Source of the DNA: Spirochaetaceae bacterium
Lineage (GTDB): Bacteria > Spirochaetota > Spirochaetia > Treponematales > Breznakiellaceae
Reading direction: 5' to 3'
Assembly (NCBI GenBank): GCA_031255115.1
Contig: JAIRTD010000116.1
Span: 1 to 14,264, forward strand
Length of the DNA: 14,264 bases
The notes beneath the pieces are model-generated. The model had not been told where the DNA came from. It did no database searches and saw only the letters and a list, made by a program, of their open reading frames with translations. A program made the translations under genes and the position numbers. This document shows, in pieces, positions 6,412 through 13,856 of the stretch; the first letter of the stretch is position 1, and each line of letters opens with the position of its first letter.

Positions 6412-6436
6412 GGCGAACCTTACACTACAATTCGCC
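6412..6436 (-). terminator. Weak stem-loop at the DUF58 stop codon, possible terminator of the membrane-module operon
   Basis: In the transcript GGCGAA (6436-6431) pairs with TTCGCC (6417-6412) across a 13-base loop that contains the TAG of the DUF58 gene. An AU-rich tail follows (TAACATATTTAAAAT), but not a real U-run. A second longer-range inverted repeat, TCAGGAA (6350-6356) with TTCCTGA (6385-6391), lies further downstream. Together they could separate this operon from the hydrogenase operon, but neither is a textbook terminator. Confidence 0.35.
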
Positions 6437-7750
6437 GGATCTTTTGATACGAAGGTAACTGTTTATCAGCGCGGGGGAAAGGCCCGCGGCGGAAGTTTCC
6501 AGAGTATGGATGCCGAGGTGTTCCCAGGTTTTATAAAGCTGCTTCCGCGTGTACAGATAGGAATGGGCGGCCGCCTTGACATAGGCGTCTTCGGTCTTGC
6601 CGGGTTTTTGCCTGGCAAGTTCTTCGGCTTCTTTTTCTCTGAGGCTTACGGTAAGGAGGAGGTGCCGCCGTTTTATCCGGGGAAGTATCCACGAGAGGGA
6701 CTCGCCGTCTTCTTCGCGGAAATTGCTGATGAGGATGATAAAGCTGCGGCGGTGAAGCCTGGTAAGGGCCTGTTCCAGGGCTGAAAAAGGAGAAGAAGGC
6801 AGGGGCGCGCTGCGCAGATCGTAGAGTTCGTTTATCAGGGCGCTGAGGGCGCTTATGCCCTTATGGGGCGGGAGCCAGTGATCGCCGTTGCCGAAAACCC
6901 CCAGCGCCACCGAGTCTTCGTGTTTCAGGGCTACATACGAAAGAAGCACCGCGGCGCTGATAGCGCTGTCGAACTGGGTGTAGTCTCCTTCCTGACGGTG
7001 GAGCCGGTATCCTGAATCAATGAGAAGAAGAATCTGCTGGTCCCGTTCTTCCTGGTATTCCCTGATTATGGGTTTAAGGCGGCGGCTTGTGGCCCGCCAG
7101 TCTATGGCCTTGACCGGATCCCCGATCTGGTATTCCCTGAGCCCCTGGAATTCGAGGCCCTGGCCCCGCATGCGTATGCTTTTAAGGCCGGTGCGTTCCA
7201 GAAGGCCCCGCAGGTCCTGGCCGCCGAGAATTTTTTTAAAGTCAGGATAGGTCCTGCCCCGGCTTATGGTTTTGTGGACTGTCTTGCGGCGCCAGAAATG
7301 AAGCGGCGAACTCAAAAGAAAGTGTATGCCGGAAAATTCCCATTTGCCCCGCTCGGCCGGTATCAGGGCATATTCAAAAACCATTGCCCCGCTTTTTTTT
7401 AGGCTGCCTGAACCAAGCCGCACCGGCATCAACTCAGGCTGTGCGGTATTCATTGAGCGGGGGTAGAGGTCAAAAATTTGTATTGAAGAAGAAATAAAGC
7501 CCCTGCCCTCAGGCCGTATGGTGATACGCACCGGGGAACTTTTTCCAAGCGCCAGGGTGCCGGGTATGTCCCGTTCCGAACTGAGTTTGTCGGTGAGGAG
7601 CATGAGGACCAGAGCGTCAAGAAACAGCAGCACGGGAAGTATGAGGCTTGCGAAAAGCCAGATCAGGGAAAGCGTTGACGAAAAGTAGGCCCCTATACCA
7701 AGGAAGAACCACAGCAGGGCGGTGATAAAAAGGGCCGGGGCGCTTTTCAT
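6425..7750 (-). CDS. DUF58 family protein (MoxR-associated, vWA-like domain)
   Basis: A 441-residue protein. Two membrane helices (about 6-24 and 28-53) anchor a large cytosolic part. A beta-rich segment follows (65-160), then the DUF58 signature FQGLREYQIGDPVKAIDWRA (201-220) followed by TSR. Next comes a vWA-like fold starting LLLIDSGYRL (241-250, D245 at the metal-site position). DUF58 proteins are the standard partner of MoxR ATPases, and the ATG here overlaps the moxR stop by 4 bp (ATGA), implying translational coupling. The pair is thought to act as a chaperone that remodels or inserts metal into client proteins; no client is evident here. It is the last gene of the operon and ends with TAG at 6425. 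Confidence 0.92.
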   Translation of the reverse strand: MKSAPALFITALLWFFLGIGAYFSSTLSLIWLFASLILPVLLFLDALVLMLLTDKLSSERDIPGTLALGKSSPVRITIRPEGRGFISSSIQIFDLYPRSMNTAQPELMPVRLGSGSLKKSGAMVFEYALIPAERGKWEFSGIHFLLSSPLHFWRRKTVHKTISRGRTYPDFKKILGGQDLRGLLERTGLKSIRMRGQGLEFQGLREYQIGDPVKAIDWRATSRRLKPIIREYQEERDQQILLLIDSGYRLHRQEGDYTQFDSAISAAVLLSYVALKHEDSVALGVFGNGDHWLPPHKGISALSALINELYDLRSAPLPSSPFSALEQALTRLHRRSFIILISNFREEDGESLSWILPRIKRRHLLLTVSLREKEAEELARQKPGKTEDAYVKAAAHSYLYTRKQLYKTWEHLGIHTLETSAAGLSPALINSYLRIKRSGEL

Positions 7751-8721
7751 GTTCTGGGGGCCTCGGTCTTTGCGGCAAGGGCCTCTATGATACGGACTTC
7801 TGTGTTTCCTTCAAGCTCGCTTTCGGCCGAAAGGGTAAGGCGGTGGGCGAGGACCTGCACCGCCACTTCCCTGATGTCGTCGGGAATGACAAAGTCCCTT
7901 CCGGCAAGCAGGGCGCGGCTTCTGCCGCAGCGTACCAGAGCAAGGCTGCCCCGGGGTCCGGCGCCTGACTGCAGCGCGGGCGAAGCCCTGGTGGCGGCGG
8001 TAAGTCGTACCGCGTAATCAATGACCGCGGGGTCGACCCGTACGGAGGAACACAATTTTTGGATGGCCATAAAATCACGGGGCCCCATGACGGCGTTTAT
8101 GCCGGACACCGAAAGTTCGGCGCCGGTTCCGCCTGAAAGTACCCTGCCGACCATTTCCTTTTCTTCAGCTTCCTGGGGATACTGTACCAGGGCCTTCATG
8201 AGGAAGCGGTCCTTCTGGGCGTCGGGCAGGGGATAGGTGCCTTCGTGCTCAAAGGGATTTTCCGTGGCCAGCACCATGAAGGGGCTGGGAAGCGGATGGC
8301 TTACTCCGTCAAGAGTAACCTGAAATTCCTGCATGGCCTCAAAGAGGGCGGCCTGGGTTTTTGCCGGGGCCCGGTTGATTTCGTCGGCGATAAAGAGATG
8401 GGTAAACACAGGCCCCTTCTTGGTAACAAAGTCGCCGCTTGCCGTATTGAGCATGATATTGCCGGTAATGTCGCTGGGCATGAGGTCGGGGGTAAACTGG
8501 ACCCGTTTGGACTCGCCGCCTATGGCGCAGGCTATGGAACGGACAAGGAGGGTCTTGCCCAGGCCGGGGACGCCTTCTACAAGCACATGGCCGCCGGCAA
8601 GGAGGCTGGTGAGCAGGCAGTCGACAAGCTCTTTCTGGCCGATAAAGGCCTTGGCTATTTCCGTTCTGACCGAGTCAATCGCGGCGGCGGCGCTTTCGAT
8701 GGTATAACTGTTTTCGTTCAT
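7747..8721 (-). CDS. MoxR family AAA+ ATPase
   Basis: A cytosolic ATPase of 324 residues, the usual MoxR length. Walker A is GVPGLGKT (50-57). Walker B is LFIADE (109-114), followed by INRAPAKTQAALFEAMQE. Sensor 1 is in ATENPFEHEGTYPLPDAQKDR (N155), and the C-terminal helical lid includes ALVRCGRSRALLAGRDFVIPDDI. Members form hexameric rings that act as chaperones together with vWA or DUF58 partners. The start overlaps the stop of the DUF4350-like gene by 4 bp (ATGA), and its own stop overlaps the DUF58 start in the same way, so the three are translationally coupled. GGAGCGATT lies ahead of the ATG, giving a usable ribosome site inside the upstream gene. Confidence 0.95.
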   Translation of the reverse strand: MNENSYTIESAAAAIDSVRTEIAKAFIGQKELVDCLLTSLLAGGHVLVEGVPGLGKTLLVRSIACAIGGESKRVQFTPDLMPSDITGNIMLNTASGDFVTKKGPVFTHLFIADEINRAPAKTQAALFEAMQEFQVTLDGVSHPLPSPFMVLATENPFEHEGTYPLPDAQKDRFLMKALVQYPQEAEEKEMVGRVLSGGTGAELSVSGINAVMGPRDFMAIQKLCSSVRVDPAVIDYAVRLTAATRASPALQSGAGPRGSLALVRCGRSRALLAGRDFVIPDDIREVAVQVLAHRLTLSAESELEGNTEVRIIEALAAKTEAPRT

Positions 8722-9947
8722 AATCGCTCCAATATGGTATGAATGGTTTCCATGTCCCTGACAAATTCCCCGGACCGTAAAGAGCCGGGACGCCGGGGAT
8801 TAAAAAGCCTGTATACGTCATTATGATCTACCCCGCACAGTTCGGCCAGGGCGCGGCAGGAGGCCTCGTCAATCTCTTCGACATCGCTTCCCCGGTGTTT
8901 TGCCAGGCCCTGCCTGATGGTTTCCCGGTAGGGTTCAATATAGGAATCAAGGGCGCCGTAATGTTTGAGAAAACGGGCCTCGGCAAGGAAACGCTCGCCG
9001 ATGGGTTTTCCCGGCTTTTCAGGCGCGTCAAAAAGCTGCCCGAACACCGGGACAATCATCCAGAATCCTATGACCAGAACCACCGCCAGGGAAAGCAGGA
9101 AGGGAAGCAGGTTCCCGCCGCCGGCCAGGGTTCTCCAAAAACCCGGAGACGGTTTTCTTCCCCGGATAAAGAGTACGCCCTTTCCGCCCCGGTCCTCTGC
9201 TCCGGTAAGACTCCAGGCAAGACGGGCGTTAGGCGCATTCCTGAGCCTGAAATTCCGCATGAATACAGGGGCGCCGAAAAGGGTAACGGAACCCTCTCCC
9301 ATCTTTACCGTAACGAGCCTTATTATGTCCCGGCTGTCTCTTGCGGCAAAATGTTCCGAAGGAAGTTCGCCTGGGTCGAATTTAATCCGGTAGTCAAAAG
9401 AAGGCCCTGGCGGCACTTTTTCTTCGCCGCCGTCTTTTGCGGCTTCGTTATTCGCCACGCTGTCTGCGTCTGCCGCGCTTGTTTCGTCCGGGGCGTCGTC
9501 TTCCGCGCCGTTGTCTGTTGCTTCCTGGTCAGCGCCAAAGAACCGGGCGCTCTCTATGCCCAGGTCAAGAAACAGTTGTTCCATGCCTTCGGAGTATTCA
9601 TTGTTCCATTCCCGGTCCAGGGAGACAAGGAGGCGGCCGCCTTTTTCTACCCAGGGCTTTAAGCGTTCGTAATTTTGCTCTGACCAGCGAAAAAGCGAGG
9701 CCTGTACATACACGGTTCCTTCTCCGGCCCGGGGTATTGTCGCGGCGTTGGGGCTGGTTTCGGTACGCACCGGATGGCCGGTCCTGGTAAGCCAGCGTTC
9801 CAGGGCGAGGAATTCATTTTCCAGGGCCTGGGGAGAAGGCGGCAGGGGTTCATCCCAGGGCGTTACTTCAAAAAAACTAAAGGCGAGTATGGCTATGACG
9901 ACGAGGATGCTGGCCGTAACGATGAGGGCGGGAGCGTGTTTATCCAT
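8718..9947 (-). CDS. DUF4350-like membrane protein of the MoxR module
   Basis: The 409-residue reading from the ATG at 9947 is preferred over a start 25 codons upstream, because GGGAGG precedes it and the overlap with the previous gene becomes only 8 bp (ATGGATAA). Membrane segments lie at about 6-26 and 279-303. Between them is an extracytoplasmic domain with a Rossmann-like beginning (GTVYVQASLFRWSEQNYERL, then WVEKGGRLLVSLDREW), as in DUF4350/GldG-like domains. Residues 139-177 form a strongly acidic low-complexity insert that breaks this domain. The C-terminal 100 residues are a cytosolic helical tail, with ERFLAEARFLKHYGALDSYI. Genes of this kind usually sit directly before moxR, as here. 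The domain name is assigned from pattern and context, not from a profile search. Confidence 0.78.
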   Translation of the reverse strand: MDKHAPALIVTASILVVIAILAFSFFEVTPWDEPLPPSPQALENEFLALERWLTRTGHPVRTETSPNAATIPRAGEGTVYVQASLFRWSEQNYERLKPWVEKGGRLLVSLDREWNNEYSEGMEQLFLDLGIESARFFGADQEATDNGAEDDAPDETSAADADSVANNEAAKDGGEEKVPPGPSFDYRIKFDPGELPSEHFAARDSRDIIRLVTVKMGEGSVTLFGAPVFMRNFRLRNAPNARLAWSLTGAEDRGGKGVLFIRGRKPSPGFWRTLAGGGNLLPFLLSLAVVLVIGFWMIVPVFGQLFDAPEKPGKPIGERFLAEARFLKHYGALDSYIEPYRETIRQGLAKHRGSDVEEIDEASCRALAELCGVDHNDVYRLFNPRRPGSLRSGEFVRDMETIHTILERL

Positions 9948-11508
9948 TGGCCCCTCCCTGTATGGAAGCGCAGAAAGCCAGGGCTGCTTCAAAATAGTTT
10001 GAATCAGGGATCCTGCCGCCATAGGCCATGGCTATCCATGAACGGAGGAAGACGCTAAAGCTTTCCGCCTCGGGAGTGTTCCGCGCCTTGAGCAGCTTCA
10101 GGCAGCCGTATTCGGTGGCGTCCCGGGGAAAGGTAAAATTATCCCGCTCGCTGAACGCGGCGAGTATGGCGGCAAAGCACTGCGCCCAGGCTTCCCGGAC
10201 AAGGCCGCGGCGCCATAATTCCTTTGCCCCCTCAAGAAGCAGGGAAGAATTTTTTTCCTTTTCCGCTTTGGCAAGGGCGGAGCTTTTCCAGCCCCTGTTT
10301 TTTTTGATGAAGCCGCCTGTTTTTAGGTAGCGGTAAAGGCCAAAGCCCATGAGCGCCGCTATGCCGGCAAAGAGCAGGGCCCTGAGGAACAGGCCGAATA
10401 TCTGCTTGACATTGCCGAACGAGGGGAAAGCGTCAAAGAGGGGTTTCTGCTCTTCTGTTTTTTCTCCTGATTCCCTGGGCTGTATGCGCCAGCTTTTTTT
10501 CTCTCCGCCAAAATCAGGGGAAGCAAGCACTTCGTCAAGCTGTTTGAGGGCTTCTTCTTCTCCGGTGAGCGGCGCGTCGGCGCTGTTTTGGAAGGAAGCC
10601 TCCGCGGAAGTCCCGGCAATATCCTGAACGTCTGACGCTGTTTCGCTGTAAAGGGGCTGTATGCCCGGCCCCAAAAGCAGCGCGCCAAGGACCACTATTC
10701 CGGCGATTCCCGAAAGCGCGGGGTTAGGCGTTTTTCCGGGCCCGCCGGATCTTGCGGCGTCCGGGGCGGGGTTCGCGTCGTTTTTTCCGGCAAAGCGCTT
10801 AAAATCAAGCTGCAGGTCCCAGCCTTCGGTCTCAAGCCTGCTGTTGATGTAAATGCCGAAATTCATGCAGATATAAAGACTTTCGACGACAAGAAAATTT
10901 ATTCCGTTTACAACGACGGAAAGTACGGTAAAAAATGTGGCGTAGTCCTTAAAGACTTCGTCAAAACTGCCCAGGTCCAGCATGCTGAGTACAATAACGG
11001 TAAATAAAAATTCCCCGGCAAGAAGCGTATAGTTAAGCGCTATGCCAAGTATGGTTACCATGAGGCAGAAACCGAGGCCGCCTGATTCCAGCATGGCTAT
11101 GCGTTTTCGCGCGGTCCTGCCTGTAAGTTTTTCGAGTACCCGTACCGGCATGCGGCCTCCCCGCCAGGGGCTAAAACGCCGCCACAAGAGATCCCCTGCG
11201 AGGCCGCTGCGCAGCGATTTTCCCAGTCCGCGGAAAAGACGGGGCAGGGGAGCTTCCGGATCAAAAAAGCGTACTGCAATGACATGAAGTATAACGCGGT
11301 CAAAAAGAGGCTTGAACCACCAGAGGCCGAAGAGAGCCTTAAAAAGAACGGTCCGGGGAAGAAAGCAGAGGCCAAAAACAACAAGGAGGCAGGGCAGGGC
11401 AAAAAAAAGCAGCAGCGCGCCGGCATTGCGTCGCCAGAGCAGAATACCCGCGTCCGAGGCCTCCCAGCCGCTTCTTCTACGCAGGCGCAAAAAATCCCTG
11501 TCAGCCAC
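9940..11508 (-). CDS. Large multi-pass membrane protein with DUF4129-like C-terminal domain
   Basis: A GTG start at 11508 (522 residues) is chosen: purine-rich AGGAAGGAAAG precedes it and it overlaps the upstream stop by 8 bp (GTGGCTGA). An earlier start at 11577 would overlap the neighbour by 77 bp. About six hydrophobic segments are visible: 30-52, 57-80, 146-176, 186-215, 266-282 and 369-392. After the fourth comes INSRLETEGWDLQLDF (221-236), a motif common at the membrane exit of DUF4129-type proteins. The region 283-365 is polar and probably extracytoplasmic. The tail 422-517 is a cytosolic helical domain (LLEGAKELWRRGLVREAW, FPRDATEYGCLKLL) resembling DUF4129. In related loci DUF4129 is often fused to transglutaminase domains; none is present here. 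Function unknown; probably a structural membrane partner of the MoxR system. Confidence 0.72.
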   Translation of the reverse strand: MADRDFLRLRRRSGWEASDAGILLWRRNAGALLLFFALPCLLVVFGLCFLPRTVLFKALFGLWWFKPLFDRVILHVIAVRFFDPEAPLPRLFRGLGKSLRSGLAGDLLWRRFSPWRGGRMPVRVLEKLTGRTARKRIAMLESGGLGFCLMVTILGIALNYTLLAGEFLFTVIVLSMLDLGSFDEVFKDYATFFTVLSVVVNGINFLVVESLYICMNFGIYINSRLETEGWDLQLDFKRFAGKNDANPAPDAARSGGPGKTPNPALSGIAGIVVLGALLLGPGIQPLYSETASDVQDIAGTSAEASFQNSADAPLTGEEEALKQLDEVLASPDFGGEKKSWRIQPRESGEKTEEQKPLFDAFPSFGNVKQIFGLFLRALLFAGIAALMGFGLYRYLKTGGFIKKNRGWKSSALAKAEKEKNSSLLLEGAKELWRRGLVREAWAQCFAAILAAFSERDNFTFPRDATEYGCLKLLKARNTPEAESFSVFLRSWIAMAYGGRIPDSNYFEAALAFCASIQGGANG

Positions 11509-12466
11509 GGTTCTCTTTCCTTCCTGAAAAAACAAAATAGGCAAAAAGCAGAATCCAGTTTGCCGTCCCGGCGGCATATTTTACCATTACCGGAATATTG
11601 TGGCGGGAGGACCAGAAAGCCTCAATTGCCGCGGCAATAACAAGGAGGAGGGCGCTTCCTCCAATAATCGGGACGGCGGTTTTTCCCGCCCGTTTAAGAC
11701 TCGCCGCCCTGGTAAAACCCTGGGTAACAAAGAGACGGTAGCCAAGGTAGAGACCGGCAAAGGCGCTTAATACTATGGCGCTCAGTTCAAAGCTGCTGTG
11801 TCCGATGATAAACGACAAAAAAGATTCGCCGAAATTTTTGTTTACGATATGGCCCGCAGCCGCGCCAAGAAACACGGCGTTAAAAATCAGGAAGAACAGG
11901 CTCCCTACTCCGGCAATTATGCCGCCCGCGAAGGTTCTGAAGGCGATAGAAATATTATTGTAAATATAGTAGCCAAACATGTCGGCGTCAGAACTTACGT
12001 CCCTGGGGTTAAGAAAATGGCTGCTATCCGGGTTGTACATGCTTTCAAACTGCCAGGCCTGATCTTCTCCCAGTATGATATAGGCAAACTCGCCCTTCCT
12101 GACGCAGAGCAGAAAGACAGCGAAGCCGAACACATAAAAAAGAAGGTGAGCCGCCGCGATGCCCTTCCAGTGGGAACGCACCGCCCGGGGAAAACGGTAT
12201 ACAAGAAAATCAATGAAAGCCTTGGGCGAAAAGGACCTCTGGCCGTAGAGGATCTGGTTGCCTTCAAGGACCAGACGGTTCAGGCGCTCTATTATCGCAG
12301 GATCAAAGCCGTGGGCCCTTGCGGTATTGAGATCCTGGGTCAACTCGCGGAAGGCCTGGGGAAACCAGCTGGAACAGGAACGTATCGCCTTGTTTCCGCC
12401 GCGGATACATTCTTCAACCTTGTTCCAGAAGGGCTGCCTGGCTCCGACAAAGTGCTGTTGAGTCAC
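11501..12466 (-). CDS. SpoIIM/DUF95 family membrane protein (stage II sporulation protein M-like)
   Basis: 321 residues from a GTG at 12466, with GGGGG eight bases before it. A soluble helical N-terminus of about 100 residues (FVGARQPFWNKVEECI) is followed by membrane segments at about 101-121, 172-207, 215-243, 265-285 and 300-315. Family hallmarks are YNNISIAFRTFAGGIIAGVG (169-188), IIGHSSFELSAIVLSAFAGL (220-239) and IEAFWS (281-286). In Bacillus, SpoIIM works in engulfment-related peptidoglycan remodelling, but most members occur in non-sporulating bacteria next to RDD, DUF4129 and MoxR genes, as here. A sporulation role is not implied; a part in membrane or envelope remodelling is a reasonable inference. 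It begins 2 bp after the RDD gene and overlaps the next gene by 8 bp. Confidence 0.9.
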   Translation of the reverse strand: MTQQHFVGARQPFWNKVEECIRGGNKAIRSCSSWFPQAFRELTQDLNTARAHGFDPAIIERLNRLVLEGNQILYGQRSFSPKAFIDFLVYRFPRAVRSHWKGIAAAHLLFYVFGFAVFLLCVRKGEFAYIILGEDQAWQFESMYNPDSSHFLNPRDVSSDADMFGYYIYNNISIAFRTFAGGIIAGVGSLFFLIFNAVFLGAAAGHIVNKNFGESFLSFIIGHSSFELSAIVLSAFAGLYLGYRLFVTQGFTRAASLKRAGKTAVPIIGGSALLLVIAAAIEAFWSSRHNIPVMVKYAAGTANWILLFAYFVFSGRKENRG

Positions 12467-12468
12467 TT

Positions 12469-13182
12469 TCAGCCCCCGCTCAGGGTATGGGCAATGCCGA
12501 GAAGGTATTCGGCGGCGTTTTCTTCGACTCTGCCCGAGAGTGAAGGGACATAGATACGGGCAAGTTCTTCGGCCCGGTCGGGCCCAAGAAGGGGATAGCG
12601 TCCGGCAAAACTCAGTATGGCCTGTTTTTCTTCATACGAAAGATTCCGGCCGGGACTGATTTTTTTAAAATGGCCTATCCAGGCAAGACCTGCCCGCCGG
12701 GCCGGCGCCTGGGCGTTGGCGGTGTACACCACCAGGGTATCGGCTACCCAATCGCCCAGCCGCCTGAAACCAGGACTCAGGCTTACCGAAAAAAGCATGA
12801 TGTAGTACAGGAACATAAAAGTGTCCGCAAAGCGGAGCAGATTCCGCAGCAGGGAAGAGCCGGGGCCCACCGGCGAACCGTCGCTCTGCACTACCCTAAG
12901 GCCAAGAATGCGTTTTCCAACGCTTTGGCCCCTAAACATGAGTTCGCAAAATACATGGTAGAACCAGCTTGTCAGAAACAAGATCAGCAGCATGAGCCAC
13001 ACTCCGGTGATCCGGGCAAGTATGCTGACGCCCAACTCCACTGCCAGAAAGAGAAAAAACTGAATCACACTGTCGAGTCCGTAGGCGGTAAGGCGTATCA
13101 AAAGCCCCGCCGGATACAATACGAATTCAATGCCCTCAGGGGTCAATACGCTGAAAGACGTGTCCTGGTTCCGCCGGACCAT
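12469..13182 (-). CDS. RDD family membrane protein
   Basis: 237 residues with the RDD signatures: R30 and D37 in the first helix (RLTAYGLDSVIQ), the loop FRGQSVGKRILGLRVVQSDG (83-102), LLRNLLRFAD (111-120), and RRLGDWVADTLVVY (140-153). Three hydrophobic segments lie at about 25-56, 60-83 and 120-136. The last 80 residues form a cytosolic tail (LSYEEKQAILSFAGRYPLLG) found in the RDD subgroup associated with SpoIIM and MoxR genes. Its start is coupled to the upstream gene by a 1-bp overlap (TAATG), with no strong Shine-Dalgarno of its own. RDD proteins are small membrane proteins, a few linked to ion transport; the specific role here is unknown. Confidence 0.9.
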   Translation of the reverse strand: MVRRNQDTSFSVLTPEGIEFVLYPAGLLIRLTAYGLDSVIQFFLFLAVELGVSILARITGVWLMLLILFLTSWFYHVFCELMFRGQSVGKRILGLRVVQSDGSPVGPGSSLLRNLLRFADTFMFLYYIMLFSVSLSPGFRRLGDWVADTLVVYTANAQAPARRAGLAWIGHFKKISPGRNLSYEEKQAILSFAGRYPLLGPDRAEELARIYVPSLSGRVEENAAEYLLGIAHTLSGG

Positions 13183-13679
13183 TAAATAAACCTGGAACTA
13201 ATGCCGACTATCAACAAAACTATCGTCAGTACCGGCGTGGAGATAATACAGGCAAGGATCATGATGCCGCAGAATTTCCAGTAGGAACGGTTGCTTTTAA
13301 GCGCCCCCTCAAGTTCGCTTTCCATGCCGGTCTGAACATAGTTACGCGCCTTGGAACCGAAGCGGTAGAGAAAACGCGCCGGAATCAGACAGAGTAGTCC
13401 CGCTATCAGGTAGAGCAGGGCCATGGCAAGTACGGGGATTTTGCCGAAAGTGCTGCCAAAGGCATTTGCCGCCACAAAACCGGGGATTAAAAGCACCGCC
13501 CCTCCCAGAAAGCAAAGACCGCTGATGATGAATCCTATAATGCCGACGAAGCGAACCCAGGGCGAGGTTTCTTTAAGATATTTGACCATATTTTCGGTGA
13601 TTCCGGCGCCGCCTGTCAGCGGCGAGCGGGCATTCAAATCCGATTGGGGACTTTCGTAGGGATTGACGTTATCAGACAT
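13182..13679 (-). CDS. Small membrane protein, DUF5362-like
   Basis: 165 residues, first gene of the membrane-module operon. The N-terminal 30 residues are polar and rich in Asn, Ser and Pro (MSDNVNPYESPQSDLNARSP). Hydrophobic segments lie at about 41-67, 82-106 and 134-160. An amphipathic stretch with YLKETSPWVRFVGIIGFIIS (34-53) and FLYRFGSKARNYV (103-115) resembles DUF5362 proteins. The start at 13679 is supported by AAGGAG six bases upstream. It overlaps the RDD gene by 1 bp. No function can be assigned; position suggests a membrane accessory of the module. Confidence 0.72.
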   Translation of the reverse strand: MSDNVNPYESPQSDLNARSPLTGGAGITENMVKYLKETSPWVRFVGIIGFIISGLCFLGGAVLLIPGFVAANAFGSTFGKIPVLAMALLYLIAGLLCLIPARFLYRFGSKARNYVQTGMESELEGALKSNRSYWKFCGIMILACIISTPVLTIVLLIVGISSRFI

Positions 13680-13693
13680 AGTTTCTCCTTAAT

Positions 13694-13722
13694 TTTATAC
13701 TCCATAGATTTGAGTTTGTCAG
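13694..13722 (-). promoter_or_regulatory. Candidate promoter of the membrane-module operon, overlapped by a palindrome arm
   Basis: On the minus strand CTGACA (13722-13717) and TATAAA (13699-13694) are each one base off the sigma-70 consensus and 17 bp apart. The -35 box lies inside the arm of the 40-bp palindrome, so a protein bound there would block the promoter. A caution: the predicted start near 13687 falls within the AAGGAG ribosome site, giving an unusually short leader. Confidence 0.4.
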
Positions 13723-13754
13723 GTGTGGAATTAGTTAATTCCCTACCTGACAAA
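13715..13754. repeat. 40-bp imperfect palindrome (candidate operator)
   Basis: Outer arms TTTGTCAGGT (13715-13724) and ACCTGACAAA (13745-13754) are perfectly complementary over 10 bp. Inner arms GGAATTA (13727-13733) and TAATTCC (13736-13742) add 7 bp, with a 2-bp imperfect step between them and a 2-base centre. It holds the half-site TTGTCAG once in each orientation. No U-run follows on either strand, which argues against a simple terminator. Confidence 0.75.
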
Positions 13755-13768
13755 CACTTAAAATCGGA

Positions 13769-13799
13769 ATTCTCTGACAATTTCAAATTGTCAGAGAAT
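13769..13799. repeat. 31-bp perfect palindrome next to the first (candidate operator or hairpin)
   Basis: Arms ATTCTCTGACAATTT (13769-13783) and AAATTGTCAGAGAAT (13785-13799) are perfect 15-bp inverted repeats around a single C at 13784. The half-site TTGTCAG again occurs once per arm, giving four copies in alternating orientation within 80 bp. It lies 58 bp after the receiver-domain gene and could also act as a 3' hairpin of that message, though no U-run follows. Confidence 0.8.
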
Positions 13800-13856
13800 A
13801 GAACCTGATATATTTTTACCCGAAAAACTCCCATCGGTCAACATTGGAGCTGATTG

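Larger units (their letters stand above)
6156..6424. other. Intergenic region between the membrane module and the hydrogenase operon
   Basis: This 269-bp gap contains no credible gene. A short open frame on the minus strand at 6050-6295 is produced by the repeats and overlaps hydC in another frame. The content is the hydC leader, the promoter, the three-copy repeat array, and a stretch of about 85 bp next to the DUF58 gene with weak inverted repeats. Confidence 0.75.

Noticed and set aside
8823..9662. 279-codon open frame on the plus strand
   Set aside because: Antisense to the DUF4350-like gene, low-complexity and without recognisable domains or ribosome site.
9948..10022. Upstream start giving 25 more residues on the DUF4350-like protein
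   Set aside because: It would overlap the preceding gene by 83 bp, whereas the ATG at 9947 has GGGAGG before it and an 8-bp overlap like its neighbours.
13634..13834. 66-codon open frame on the minus strand across the palindromes
   Set aside because: It overlaps the DUF5362-like gene in another frame and is built largely of palindrome sequence; no ribosome site or family likeness.
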